Assembly (NCBI GenBank): GCA_964617565.1
Contig: CAZTYH010000038.1
Span: 1 to 29,715 of the forward strand
Source: JAKJGV01 sp964617565
GTDB lineage: Bacteria > Verrucomicrobiota > Kiritimatiellia > CAIQIC01 > JAGNIJ01
Reading direction: 5' to 3'
Length of the DNA stretch: 29,715 nt
In this document: in pieces, positions 15,601 to 22,504 of the stretch
How positions within the stretch are numbered: position 1 is the first letter of the stretch
Layout: each line of letters opens with the position of its first letter
Program-made: the position numbers and the translations under genes
Notes under the pieces: model-generated
Database searches by the model: none
What the model was told of the DNA's origin: nothing
Seen by the model: the letters and a program-made list of their open reading frames with translations, nothing else

Positions 15601-16094
15601 GCTCCGCTGTGCTGCGTGTCGTATATGGGCGTGTATCGGTACTGTTTTGCGGCGATCTGCATTTTGCGGGTCAGGCGCAGTTGGCTTCGGATACGCCTTC
15701 GGAGCGATTGCGATCGAGCATTATCGTGATGCCGCATCACGGAACGGCAGCGCCCTGGGGCGCGGCGGAGCAGACGAAGGGCCGGGTATTGGATCGGCTT
15801 GAAGTCAAGACGGGTAGATTGCTTGATGAAGTGCGCCCGGAAAAAGCGATATTCTGCTATGGCAATCCACGACCGGTGTTGGGGCGGCAGGCTCGCGATG
15901 CCGAACGGGTGTTCGAGTTGACATGGCGTTACATGACCGACGCGCTGGGAGAGGACTCCTGCCACCGCACCGATCGCGATCTGGCGATATTTATCGAATC
16001 CGACGGCACCACTTACCGGATTTCGACACAAGCCGAAGCCAACCGTGCTGCCGGTGCGGATTCGGGAATTGAAGACATCTCCGTGGGCTTCTGA
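12615..16094 (+). CDS. comEC: ComEC/Rec2-family DNA uptake channel protein with degenerate MBL domain
   Basis: The 1159-aa protein is long for the family. Two or three membrane segments (about 6-80) are followed by an extended N-terminal soluble region (about 95-345, the DUF4131/OB-like part). The Competence domain (about 425-745) has the signature NHVLAVSGLHVTII near 437-450 and many membrane helices. The C-terminal metallo-beta-lactamase domain (about 797-1085) keeps VDTG (D822), CGD (D1014) and MPHHG (H1041, H1042). The HxHxDH-type motif expected after LILT is instead SPAPER (859-864), so the usual two-metal site should be impaired. ComEC moves single-stranded DNA across the inner membrane in natural transformation. 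No other competence genes are in the window. It overlaps the small upstream gene by 17 bases. Confidence 0.9.
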   Translation: MTSQNRIILFCYAYVIGIALALAAPLDPAFLPWLRIATGIGFAASASVYARRISKGGLSSLSRTLEIVLLVVPALLFGCTRYTGANTVPDTRIGVLRLSAGRAGFQLERDLPDLCRVSIRKTQPLKADLVLRLQGEVNARMPVLAADGTVEMDAHGRWKFRMARLDRQSETIIVRASDPVGTDYVVPQPFSRLSKIDVVEGPLDGSIEIFRVSNHISTFARPGRDHAPVTILGRITQDPNVYDFKTVLAVTPDFVQYTAGGPYFKVEGGDVHIVLKPEIVGYEKFAQTAAYGRSIQAFGELSMARAAMNPGGFDPRRFMQNHNVYGVMNPFQPRDAASPVHMVNPEEGPARRGSALVRFSLDLRDRMLRVFKVTMPYPQSAFLGGVTLGLRYGLHGVVCLLGHGQVRPSRGELEEGEKPLDLCEEPIAEEFKAAGVNHVLAVSGLHVTIITVMFIGIFSLMRIPRQMYVPLIILILIIFAIITGARPSVLRAVIMHGLFLLTWAYLDQGLRSSVLLGVPVAAFLILLQNPLVIVDPSFTLSFGAILSLGLLTEPASDLLSLLRGNRFLAFVLIVSSATLVGVLHWPLLVSPSFFIPFAILCALTSWLLATLEDRGIRLIGSFGYSNIPPMVGAFLAAQFAIQVGMMIPLSAYYFSRWPFAGGYANLIAIPLIGVVVQLGAMAGLLGLIPGAGLYIALVLNAANWVFSTMFLMLSHYFAVAFPFPFVRRPSIRFLAVYYILCAAFIWYKPIWTSIKRTCGRWGWTKRWAPAGVAAGLLVAVTLPLWPWGGQEPDRSMRITFLAMGYGESTLIETPGGRKILVDTGFVEHERGRNNDAIRTILPFLAHKGIRKLDALILTSPAPERTAGAAHLLANCWVDEVFVPPALGNLSPAMKPEEFYVALARGESVENYPPPWLKMIYEEVIGHPSLTRRLSFAKELEKRGPTLPNRLAGWDLNIRSLEQGAVILRETVGRGEFRIEVLHPSSNVIAEHPIENGSAVLRVVYGRVSVLFCGDLHFAGQAQLASDTPSERLRSSIIVMPHHGTAAPWGAAEQTKGRVLDRLEVKTGRLLDEVRPEKAIFCYGNPRPVLGRQARDAERVFELTWRYMTDALGEDSCHRTDRDLAIFIESDGTTYRISTQAEANRAAGADSGIEDISVGF

Positions 16095-16099
16095 GCCGC

Positions 16100-16125
16100 A
16101 TATTGCACGAGCCCTGATGCAATAT
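16100..16125. promoter_or_regulatory. Perfect inverted repeat ATATTGCA-N10-TGCAATAT
   Basis: The 8-base arms are at 16100-16107 and 16118-16125, between comEC and the LsrG-like gene, 69 bases before the latter's start. No T-run follows, so it reads more like an operator or processing hairpin than a terminator. Its right half, AGCCCTGATGCAAT, closely matches AGCCCTTGATGCAA in the hairpin after the same gene. Confidence 0.4.
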
Positions 16126-16193
16126 ACAGGTTGAAACCGTTTGACCTCTGCTTCATTCCTGCTTCAATAGGGTTCGAGACAGGGGAGGTGGCC

Positions 16194-16487
16194 ATGTACG
16201 TTACACTGGTTCAAGTGAAAGTGAAATCGGAGCACTTGGATGCGTTCATCAACGTGACCCGGGCAAATCACAAGGGGTCCATCAAGGAGCGCGGAAACAG
16301 GCGCTTCGATGTGCTTCAATCAACCGATGATCCCTGCCAGTTCGTTCTTTACGAAGCATACGAATCGGAAGCGGACGCCAAGGCTCACAAAGAGACCCCG
16401 CATTACCTGGCGTGGAAAGAGGCCGTTGCGGACTGGATGGCGGAACCGCGTCGCGGTGTTCTTTATAACGGGCTTTTTCCCAAATAA
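16194..16487 (+). CDS. LsrG-like antibiotic-biosynthesis-monooxygenase (ABM) fold protein
   Basis: The 97-aa ferredoxin-like ABM-domain protein resembles LsrG over its whole length: MYVTLVQVKVK at the start, then NHKGSIKERGNRRFDVLQS, then FVLYEAYESEADAKAHKETPHYLAW, and an end like LYNGLFPK. LsrG isomerises phosphorylated autoinducer-2 in enteric bacteria. The rest of the lsr operon is absent, so the real substrate is open and a general quinone or small-molecule role is equally possible. The ATG at 16194 follows GGGGAGGTGG; the frame upstream of it is not needed. It sits alone between comEC and glgP and is flanked by two related inverted repeats. Confidence 0.8.
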   Translation: MYVTLVQVKVKSEHLDAFINVTRANHKGSIKERGNRRFDVLQSTDDPCQFVLYEAYESEADAKAHKETPHYLAWKEAVADWMAEPRRGVLYNGLFPK

Positions 16488-16498
16488 AGTGCCTTTGC

Positions 16499-16537
16499 TT
16501 GCAGAACCAGGGGGATAGCCCTTGATGCAACCTTTTT
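16499..16537 (+). terminator. Possible intrinsic terminator after the LsrG-like gene
   Basis: TTGCA (16499-16503) pairs with TGCAA (16526-16530), and AGGG pairs with CCCT inside it. CCTTTTT follows directly. The stem is interrupted by an internal loop, so the signal is moderate. It would end the comEC run before the glgP promoter region. Confidence 0.4.
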
Positions 16538-16545
16538 GGAATCTA

Positions 16546-16574
16546 TTGTCATAGACCGGCAATCCCGGTATCTT
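16546..16574 (+). promoter_or_regulatory. Candidate sigma-70-type promoter for glgP
   Basis: TTGTCA (16546-16551) and TATCTT (16569-16574) are separated by exactly 17 bases, matching 5/6 and 4/6 consensus positions. Transcription would start near 16581, giving an mRNA leader of about 80 bases before the glgP start at 16662. It lies just after a possible terminator, which fits a new transcription unit. Confidence 0.4.
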
Positions 16575-16661
16575 CATCTGCCAATATTAACTGTTTTCCG
16601 CGAGTGTAACGCTTGAATTGCGGATGAACCAAAAGATTTTGAAACTAAGAGGGACGAGATA

Positions 16662-19205
16662 ATGAGCGATAAACAATCGGTACACAGCAAAATTGCCTTT
16701 CCGGACCTTGCGCGGAACTACCACAAGCTATGCACGGTCGAGGCGATCAAGCTGAGCTTCCAGAATCATCTTAAATATACGCTCGCCAAGGACGAGTTTT
16801 CGGCGACGAACCTTGACCGCTATTATGCGTTGGCCATGACGGTTCGCGACCGTCTGGTCGAGCGCTGGATCCAGACCAGCCAGACCTATTACAAGCAGAA
16901 CGTGAAGCGAATGTATTACTTGTCCATGGAATATCTCATCGGTCGTGCAATGGGCAGCTATGTCATCAACCTGCGCATGGATGCGAACGTCAGCCGCGCG
17001 ATGGAGGAACTGGGCCTGGACTGGGACTACTTGCGGGACCTCGAGCGGGACGCGGGTCTTGGCAACGGCGGCCTCGGCAGGTTGGCGGCCTGTTATCTCG
17101 ATTCGCTTGCGACGATGGAACTGCCGGGTTACGGGTACGGCGTCCGTTACGACTACGGCATCTTCAGGCAGGAAATCCGAAACGGCTACCAGGTCGAAGA
17201 GCCGGACAACTGGCTGCGTCATGGATATCCATGGGAAATTGAACGGCCCGAATATCAGTTCGAGGTGCGTTTCGGCGGCTATGTCGTGGATGAGTATCGT
17301 CATGGCCGCCTGTTTCCCAAGTGGGTGGATGGCGAAGTCGTGGTTGGCATTCCGTATGACATTCCCATCGCCGGATATGGCAACAACACCGTCAACAACC
17401 TGCGCCTGTGGCAGGCCAAAGCGCCGGAAGAATTCGACCTGGAATTCTTCAACAACGGCGATTACATCCGCGCCTACGAGCGCAAGATGCTGACGGAAAA
17501 CATCACAAAGATCCTTTATCCGAACGATCGGATCGAACAAGGCAAGGAATTGCGCTTCAAGCAGCAGTACTTTTTCGTTTCGTGCTCGATCCAGGACATC
17601 ATCCGCCGCTTCAAGATCAACAACTCGGACTTCATGCGCCTGCCGGACAAGGTGGCGATTCAGCTGAACGATACACACCCGGCCATGGGCGTTGCCGAAT
17701 TGATGCGTATCCTTCTGGACCAGGAGGGCTTGGAGTGGGAGGCGGCATGGGATGTGACCACGAGAACCTTCGGCTACACCAACCACACGTTGATGCCGGA
17801 GGCCCTGGAGTCGTGGCCGGTCAGATTCTTCGAGGAAATGCTGCCGCGTCATCTTCAGATCGTTTACGAAATCAACCGGCGTTTTCTTCGCCAGGTGATG
17901 ACGCGCTATCCGCATGATACCGCGCGCGTATCGCGCATGTCGCTGGTTGGTGAAGGAGGCGAAAAGCATGTGCGCATGGCGCATCTCGCCGTGGTGGGCA
18001 GCCACAGCGTGAACGGGGTGGCCGCGCTGCATACCGAATTGCTCAAGGCCCGGCTGTTCCGTGATTTCAACGACATGGAGCCGGAGAAATTCAACAACAA
18101 GACCAACGGCATCACACAGCGCAGGTGGTTGCTGAAAGCTAATCCCGGCCTGGCCCAACTCATCACGGAGAAGATCGGAGATGGATGGATCACCGACCTG
18201 GCGCAATTGAAGCGACTGGAATCAATGGTGGAGGACGCCGAATTCAAGGCCCGTTTGCGCGCCATCAAGCATGAGAACAAGGGGCGACTTGCAAAAGTCA
18301 TCCTGCAGAACAACGGGGTCGTGGTGAATCCGGAATCGCTGTATGACGTGCAGATCAAGCGGCTGCACGAGTACAAGCGGCAGATATTGAACGTGCTGCA
18401 CATCATTCATCAGTACAACCGAATCAAGGAGAATCCCGATATTGACCTGGTTCCGCGCACCTTCATCTTTGCGGCCAAGGCGGCGCCCGGGTACTTCATG
18501 GCGAAGCTGGTTATCAAGCTGATCAATGACGTGGCGAGCGTGATCAACAACGATCCCGACGTAAAAGAGCTGATGAGGGTGGTGTTCCTGGCGGACTATC
18601 GGGTATCGCTCGCAGAGCGGATCATTCCGGCCAGCGATTTGAGCGAGCAGATCAGTACAGCCGGAACCGAGGCGAGCGGCACGGGGAATATGAAATTTGC
18701 CCTCAACGGCGCATTGACCATCGGAACGCTGGACGGCGCGAATGTTGAGATCAGGGAGCAGGTTGACGCGGATAATTTCTTTCTTTTTGGAAAGACCGTG
18801 GAAGAGATTGAAACTATACGCGCGACAAGGGCTTACAATCCCTGGGAGTATTACAACAAGGATCCAGACATCAAACGCGTCATGGATCTGTTCCGGGAAG
18901 GTTTCTTCAACCTGGATCAACACAACATATATATGCCGATCTGGGATGCCTTGCTCACGCAGGGCGATCAGTACTTCAACCTGGCCGATTTCCGCGCTTA
19001 CGTGGAATGCCAGGAGCGGGTGGACGCGGTCTATCGCGATGAAGATCGCTGGACGCGCATGTGCATCATGAACATCGCAAACATGGGCAAATTCAGCTCC
19101 GACCGCGCGATAAAGGAATATGCTGATGATATCTGGCATCTTCAGCCCTGCCCGGTGCGATTGCCTCAGATGCTGTCAAGCGACGCGACGGCCACGATCG
19201 GATGA
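16662..19205 (+). CDS. glgP: Glycogen/starch/alpha-glucan phosphorylase
   Basis: The 847-aa enzyme is full length for the bacterial and eukaryotic-type GlgP/MalP branch. It releases glucose-1-phosphate from alpha-1,4-glucans using pyridoxal phosphate. Landmarks are YYLSMEYLIGRAMGSYVINL, GLGNGGLGRLAACYLDSLAT, the LNDTHPAMGVAELMRIL segment, NKTNGITQRRWL, DVQIKRLHEYKRQ, and the cofactor site EASGTGNMKFALNGALTIGT in which K678 binds PLP. The ATG follows GAGGGACGAG. Other glycogen genes are absent. A LapA-like small gene starts 24 bases downstream, so glgP probably heads the following plus-strand run, though it may have its own transcript. Confidence 0.96.
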   Translation: MSDKQSVHSKIAFPDLARNYHKLCTVEAIKLSFQNHLKYTLAKDEFSATNLDRYYALAMTVRDRLVERWIQTSQTYYKQNVKRMYYLSMEYLIGRAMGSYVINLRMDANVSRAMEELGLDWDYLRDLERDAGLGNGGLGRLAACYLDSLATMELPGYGYGVRYDYGIFRQEIRNGYQVEEPDNWLRHGYPWEIERPEYQFEVRFGGYVVDEYRHGRLFPKWVDGEVVVGIPYDIPIAGYGNNTVNNLRLWQAKAPEEFDLEFFNNGDYIRAYERKMLTENITKILYPNDRIEQGKELRFKQQYFFVSCSIQDIIRRFKINNSDFMRLPDKVAIQLNDTHPAMGVAELMRILLDQEGLEWEAAWDVTTRTFGYTNHTLMPEALESWPVRFFEEMLPRHLQIVYEINRRFLRQVMTRYPHDTARVSRMSLVGEGGEKHVRMAHLAVVGSHSVNGVAALHTELLKARLFRDFNDMEPEKFNNKTNGITQRRWLLKANPGLAQLITEKIGDGWITDLAQLKRLESMVEDAEFKARLRAIKHENKGRLAKVILQNNGVVVNPESLYDVQIKRLHEYKRQILNVLHIIHQYNRIKENPDIDLVPRTFIFAAKAAPGYFMAKLVIKLINDVASVINNDPDVKELMRVVFLADYRVSLAERIIPASDLSEQISTAGTEASGTGNMKFALNGALTIGTLDGANVEIREQVDADNFFLFGKTVEEIETIRATRAYNPWEYYNKDPDIKRVMDLFREGFFNLDQHNIYMPIWDALLTQGDQYFNLADFRAYVECQERVDAVYRDEDRWTRMCIMNIANMGKFSSDRAIKEYADDIWHLQPCPVRLPQMLSSDATATIG

Positions 19206-19229
19206 TGTTAGATTGGGAGAAAGACAATC

Positions 19230-19409
19230 ATGACAAGGAAGCTTCTTGCCGCGTTGATTCTGATAGGACTGACGGTCGTCATCCTGGTGGTGAATGGAAG
19301 AGGGTCCGTATCGGTGGACCTGATTCTCGGTAAAATCAATGCATTGAAGTCCCTGGTTTTTCTCTGCTTCACGGCGATCGGTGTAACCATCGGTCTTCTT
19401 CTGAAGTAA
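19230..19409 (+). CDS. Small LapA/DUF1049-like membrane protein
   Basis: Reading from the ATG at 19230 to the TAA at 19407 gives 59 aa: MTRKLLAALILIGLTVVILV, then NGRGSVSVDLILGKINALK, then a second hydrophobic helix ending GVTIGLLLK. The helix - V-x-V-D-L loop - helix layout is that of LapA-domain proteins (DUF1049), small inner-membrane proteins linked to LPS assembly control in E. coli. GGGAGAAAG lies about seven bases upstream of the ATG. It sits between glgP and the sir2 gene with short gaps. The family assignment rests on pattern rather than strong motifs. Confidence 0.6.
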   Translation: MTRKLLAALILIGLTVVILVVNGRGSVSVDLILGKINALKSLVFLCFTAIGVTIGLLLK

Positions 19410-19432
19410 GCGTTTTTCATCAGGCGGCCGGT

Positions 19433-20179
19433 GTGGACTCAGCGGCAATAAAACGGGTTGCGAGGGCGATTCGCGAAACAGAACACATAGCCGTGTTGAG
19501 CGGAGCCGGCATGTCCACGGCGTCCGGAATACCCGATTTTCGATCGGCGTCCGGTATTTACTCGGATGCCCGCAACGTCAATGTATTCGACTTGGATGAA
19601 TTCATTCGGAATCCGGAACCCTTCTACTGTTTCGCCCGGGAGTTTTATCCGAAAGTGCTGGCCGCAAAACCGAACAAGGCTCATCTTGCCTTGGCGGGAT
19701 GGGAAGCGGCGGGCAAGCGCATCGAGATCGCCACGCAGAACGTGGACGATTTCCACCAACGCGCGGGATCGAAAGCGGTATACCCGGTGCACGGGACCTT
19801 CCTGCGCAGCACGTGCGTGCAATGTCACTCGTCCTGCCGAACAGCTGATTTTACCGAAGCTATTCTTGGTGGGGTGATTCCGCGCTGTTCTTGCGGCGGA
19901 GTTATTAAGCCCGATATCACTTTTTTTGGGGAGATGCTGCCTGTTGATGCATGGGAAAAGTCGGCCTGTGCCATGGCGACAGCGGACCTGGTTTTGGTTC
20001 TTGGGACGAGCCTGCAGGTTTATCCAGCGGCCGCGCTTCCTGGATATCGTCGTTCTGACGCCATCCTGATCGTTGTTAATCGCGAACCGACACCGCTTGA
20101 CGAAAGGGCGTATGCAGCCATCCAGGGCGACCTGTCGGACGTCATGCATGCCGTCAGCACGGAAAACGGTTTTTCATAA
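19433..20179 (+). CDS. Sir2-family NAD-dependent protein deacylase (sirtuin)
   Basis: The 248-aa sirtuin has the NAD site GAGMSTASGIPDFR (24-37), TQNVDDFHQRAG (101-112), the catalytic H120 in VYPVHGTF, a zinc site C128-x2-C131 and C152-x-C154, and the late motif GTSLQVYPAA. The segment SGIYSDARNVNVFDLDEF resembles the class U sirtuin of Thermotoga. It does not show the Tyr-x-x-Arg pair of CobB-type desuccinylases, so deacetylation is the likelier activity. The GTG at 19433 is the only start that keeps the N-terminal helix before the NAD motif; AGGCGG lies nine bases upstream. Its place after glgP suggests a link to central carbon metabolism, but that is inference. Confidence 0.92.
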   Translation: MDSAAIKRVARAIRETEHIAVLSGAGMSTASGIPDFRSASGIYSDARNVNVFDLDEFIRNPEPFYCFAREFYPKVLAAKPNKAHLALAGWEAAGKRIEIATQNVDDFHQRAGSKAVYPVHGTFLRSTCVQCHSSCRTADFTEAILGGVIPRCSCGGVIKPDITFFGEMLPVDAWEKSACAMATADLVLVLGTSLQVYPAAALPGYRRSDAILIVVNREPTPLDERAYAAIQGDLSDVMHAVSTENGFS

Positions 20180-20181
20180 TT

Positions 20182-20202
20182 CAAGCCGCCGGCTTGGCTT
20201 TT
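20182..20202 (+). terminator. Weak hairpin after the sirtuin gene
   Basis: CAAGCC (20182-20187) and GGCTTG (20191-20196) form a 6-base stem around GCC, followed by GCTTTT. The short stem and short T-run make it a weak or partial terminator at best; read-through into the yvcK-like gene is plausible. Confidence 0.25.
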
Positions 20203-20233
20203 GTGAACCACTTTGATAGAAGTGAACCCACGC

Positions 20234-22504
20234 ATGAAGACACGGCGGCGTAGAGTCGGAGAAGCAGCGGATCGTTTGCAGTCATCGGCTGTATTGCCGA
20301 TCGAAGACCTTCTGGAGCTGGTGCTTGCCGATCATCCCTCCGCGGTTGCCGGCTCTCCGGAATTGCAGGATATAGCGGAGAGTGTTCGTCGCTTCCGGGT
20401 GAAGGGAAAGCGCATGGTCGTTTTAGGGGGTGGTACGGGAATGTCGACTATAGTCGGCGGCAACTCTCAAAGCGCCGGCTGGATGTCGCGTCCGTTTGCC
20501 GGACTGAAATCGGAATTCGGGCGGCTGGATGTAATTGCCTGTACCACGGATGATGGTGGTTCTACCGGCGAGTTGCTCAAGTGCCTGCCGATGATAGGCA
20601 TAGGCGACTTGCGCAAATCGTGTATTTCCCTCATCCATGCAGATAATCTGCAGCGCCAGTACGGCATTGCGTATCACGAATCGGTTCGCGTTGCTCGGGT
20701 GATTCACCGGATATTCAGTTTCCGGTTCCCGGCAAGAAATCCGGACAGGAAAATTCTTCGCAACCCCATTGAGTGTGTGCAGCGGAGTACACGCGTGCAT
20801 TGTCCGGAGAGATTGGCTGCCGGCCTGCGTTTGCTCGGTGAATATATGTCGGGCATCGTGGAGCGGTTGGGAATGAAGCTTGCGGGGCACAGCCTGGGGA
20901 ATTTGCTGTTTACGGCTTCGATCCTGCGCGAAGCGCGCGGCCGGTGCATACGCCCCCCGAATGCCCACGAATTACAAAAGGGCCTCGATCATGTAGCGCG
21001 ATTGATCGGCGCGCCGCCGGGCTGTCTGCATGCGGCCACACATGTGCCCGGGCAACTTCGTTTCCGATATGCAAACGGGGTCGAGGTTTATGGTCAGAGC
21101 AAAGCGGGACGTGCTCGTCGTGATGTGCCTGTGGAACGTGTGGGCGCAACCTACGCAGGCACCCCGGTCGTCAGCCGCTCGGTTGTATCGGTGATTCGCG
21201 GGGCGGATGTAATCATATATGCCCCAGGCAGTCTCTACAGCAGTATGATTCCGGTTCTGCAACTTCCGGAAATCGTCTCCGCCATTCGCGCCAATCGGCG
21301 CGCGTACAAGATCCTGGCGGCGAATTTCTGGATCCAGGAGGGGGAGACCGATATTTCGCCCGGCGACCAGGCGCGCGGCTTTTATGTTTCGGATCTGCTT
21401 GAAGCATACAACCGCAACATCCCCGGCGGGGCAAAAGGTCTTTTTGACGTGGTGCTTTGCTCAAACCTCGAGCATTTACCCGGCAATATCCTTAGAAATT
21501 ACGCGTTGGAGGGAAAGCGTCCCATCCATCTGAATCGCGCGCATGTCGAGGCCATGGGATTTCTCCCCGTGGAGGCCACGCTGTTCTCGTCAGAAAATCT
21601 GACTCATGCGGGAGTCATTCATCATGATGCGGCCCGATTTGCGATGGCTGTTCGCGCGTTCATGTATCTGCGCGAGCATCGAAAGGCATTGCGTGGCTGG
21701 ACCGCCGAACACAAGCGTACGGATCGGTTGCGTTTCAGGCCGGGCAAGGCCGCGGGCGGGTTGATGACGAATGGTATTGTTCTTTCCAATTACATGGCGG
21801 GCATCGAGCGCGTGTTGAAAGGTAAACATTTCAGTCCTGCAACGCTCCAGGATTTAATATTGAATCTCGCGTGGGAAAACAGGGATATCCAGGCATCGCA
21901 TCTTTCATCCTTTGCATCCGTGAAGGTAATTCCGGAAAGAGCATGGAGCCGCAGCATCGAGTGGGACAACGTGCTGGGTTACTATGATCCGGAAACACGG
22001 AGCATCAAGCTTCATGCGCAGCTATTGCGTGATACGGAACGCCTGAGACGCGATCTTTTGATTGCCCTGGGCGAATCGTTGTTGGGGCGGTATATCGAGT
22101 CGCGCCGTTGGATAGATGAGAGGGAAGGCGCCCGGTCTTATGAGATCCGTCTGCGCGCGATAAAAGACCGCGCGTGTTTTCTGAACGACAGGGATCTGCG
22201 ATGCTACCTGCAACTAGCGCGCATGGTGCCTGACAGGAATGATACGAACCGGTTCAGGATTACGGTGAACGATGACGAAGGTTTTCTGCCTCCCGGTTTG
22301 CTTTTCGGACTGCTCTACGCGTGGTATTTGAACAACACGTATGGTGGCGTGATGGAATATGAAATGTCGCTATTGCGTTGGCCGGAGGACCGACTGGTGC
22401 CGTACCAAGCCAAGGAGAAGCGGAGAAAGGATGAATTGGTCCGCTTTTTCCGCACGGTGGTCTTCAGGCACAACCAGGATATGGCTGGCGGGAAAAACGC
22501 ATGA
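20234..22504 (+). CDS. YvcK/CofD-like protein with long C-terminal extension
   Basis: The 756-aa protein is more than twice the usual YvcK length of about 320 aa. The CofD-like fold spans about 58-480: MVVLGGGTGMSTIVGG (61-76), TTDDGGSTGEL (104-114), IGIGDLRK, GHSLGNLLF (218-226), and YAPGSLYSSMIPVL (329-342). The first 55 residues are an extra helical segment. Residues about 485-756 form an extension of unknown fold rich in Arg and aromatic residues. YvcK (GlmR) of Bacillus controls cell-envelope precursor supply and binds UDP-GlcNAc; CofD is a phosphotransferase in F420 synthesis. The missing F420 context favours the YvcK role. I chose the ATG at 20234; GTG at 20222 and TTG at 20213 are alternatives. 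Its end overlaps the next gene as ATGA. Confidence 0.78.
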   Translation: MKTRRRRVGEAADRLQSSAVLPIEDLLELVLADHPSAVAGSPELQDIAESVRRFRVKGKRMVVLGGGTGMSTIVGGNSQSAGWMSRPFAGLKSEFGRLDVIACTTDDGGSTGELLKCLPMIGIGDLRKSCISLIHADNLQRQYGIAYHESVRVARVIHRIFSFRFPARNPDRKILRNPIECVQRSTRVHCPERLAAGLRLLGEYMSGIVERLGMKLAGHSLGNLLFTASILREARGRCIRPPNAHELQKGLDHVARLIGAPPGCLHAATHVPGQLRFRYANGVEVYGQSKAGRARRDVPVERVGATYAGTPVVSRSVVSVIRGADVIIYAPGSLYSSMIPVLQLPEIVSAIRANRRAYKILAANFWIQEGETDISPGDQARGFYVSDLLEAYNRNIPGGAKGLFDVVLCSNLEHLPGNILRNYALEGKRPIHLNRAHVEAMGFLPVEATLFSSENLTHAGVIHHDAARFAMAVRAFMYLREHRKALRGWTAEHKRTDRLRFRPGKAAGGLMTNGIVLSNYMAGIERVLKGKHFSPATLQDLILNLAWENRDIQASHLSSFASVKVIPERAWSRSIEWDNVLGYYDPETRSIKLHAQLLRDTERLRRDLLIALGESLLGRYIESRRWIDEREGARSYEIRLRAIKDRACFLNDRDLRCYLQLARMVPDRNDTNRFRITVNDDEGFLPPGLLFGLLYAWYLNNTYGGVMEYEMSLLRWPEDRLVPYQAKEKRRKDELVRFFRTVVFRHNQDMAGGKNA

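Noticed and set aside
16096..16537. Integron gene cassette (attC site) around the LsrG-like gene
   Set aside because: The flanking repeats lack the R and L core sites of attC, and no integrase is in the window; only a related-repeat observation is kept.
16728..18206. 492-codon open frame on the minus strand opposite glgP
   Set aside because: Mirror frame of a conserved enzyme with no recognisable motif or ribosome binding site.
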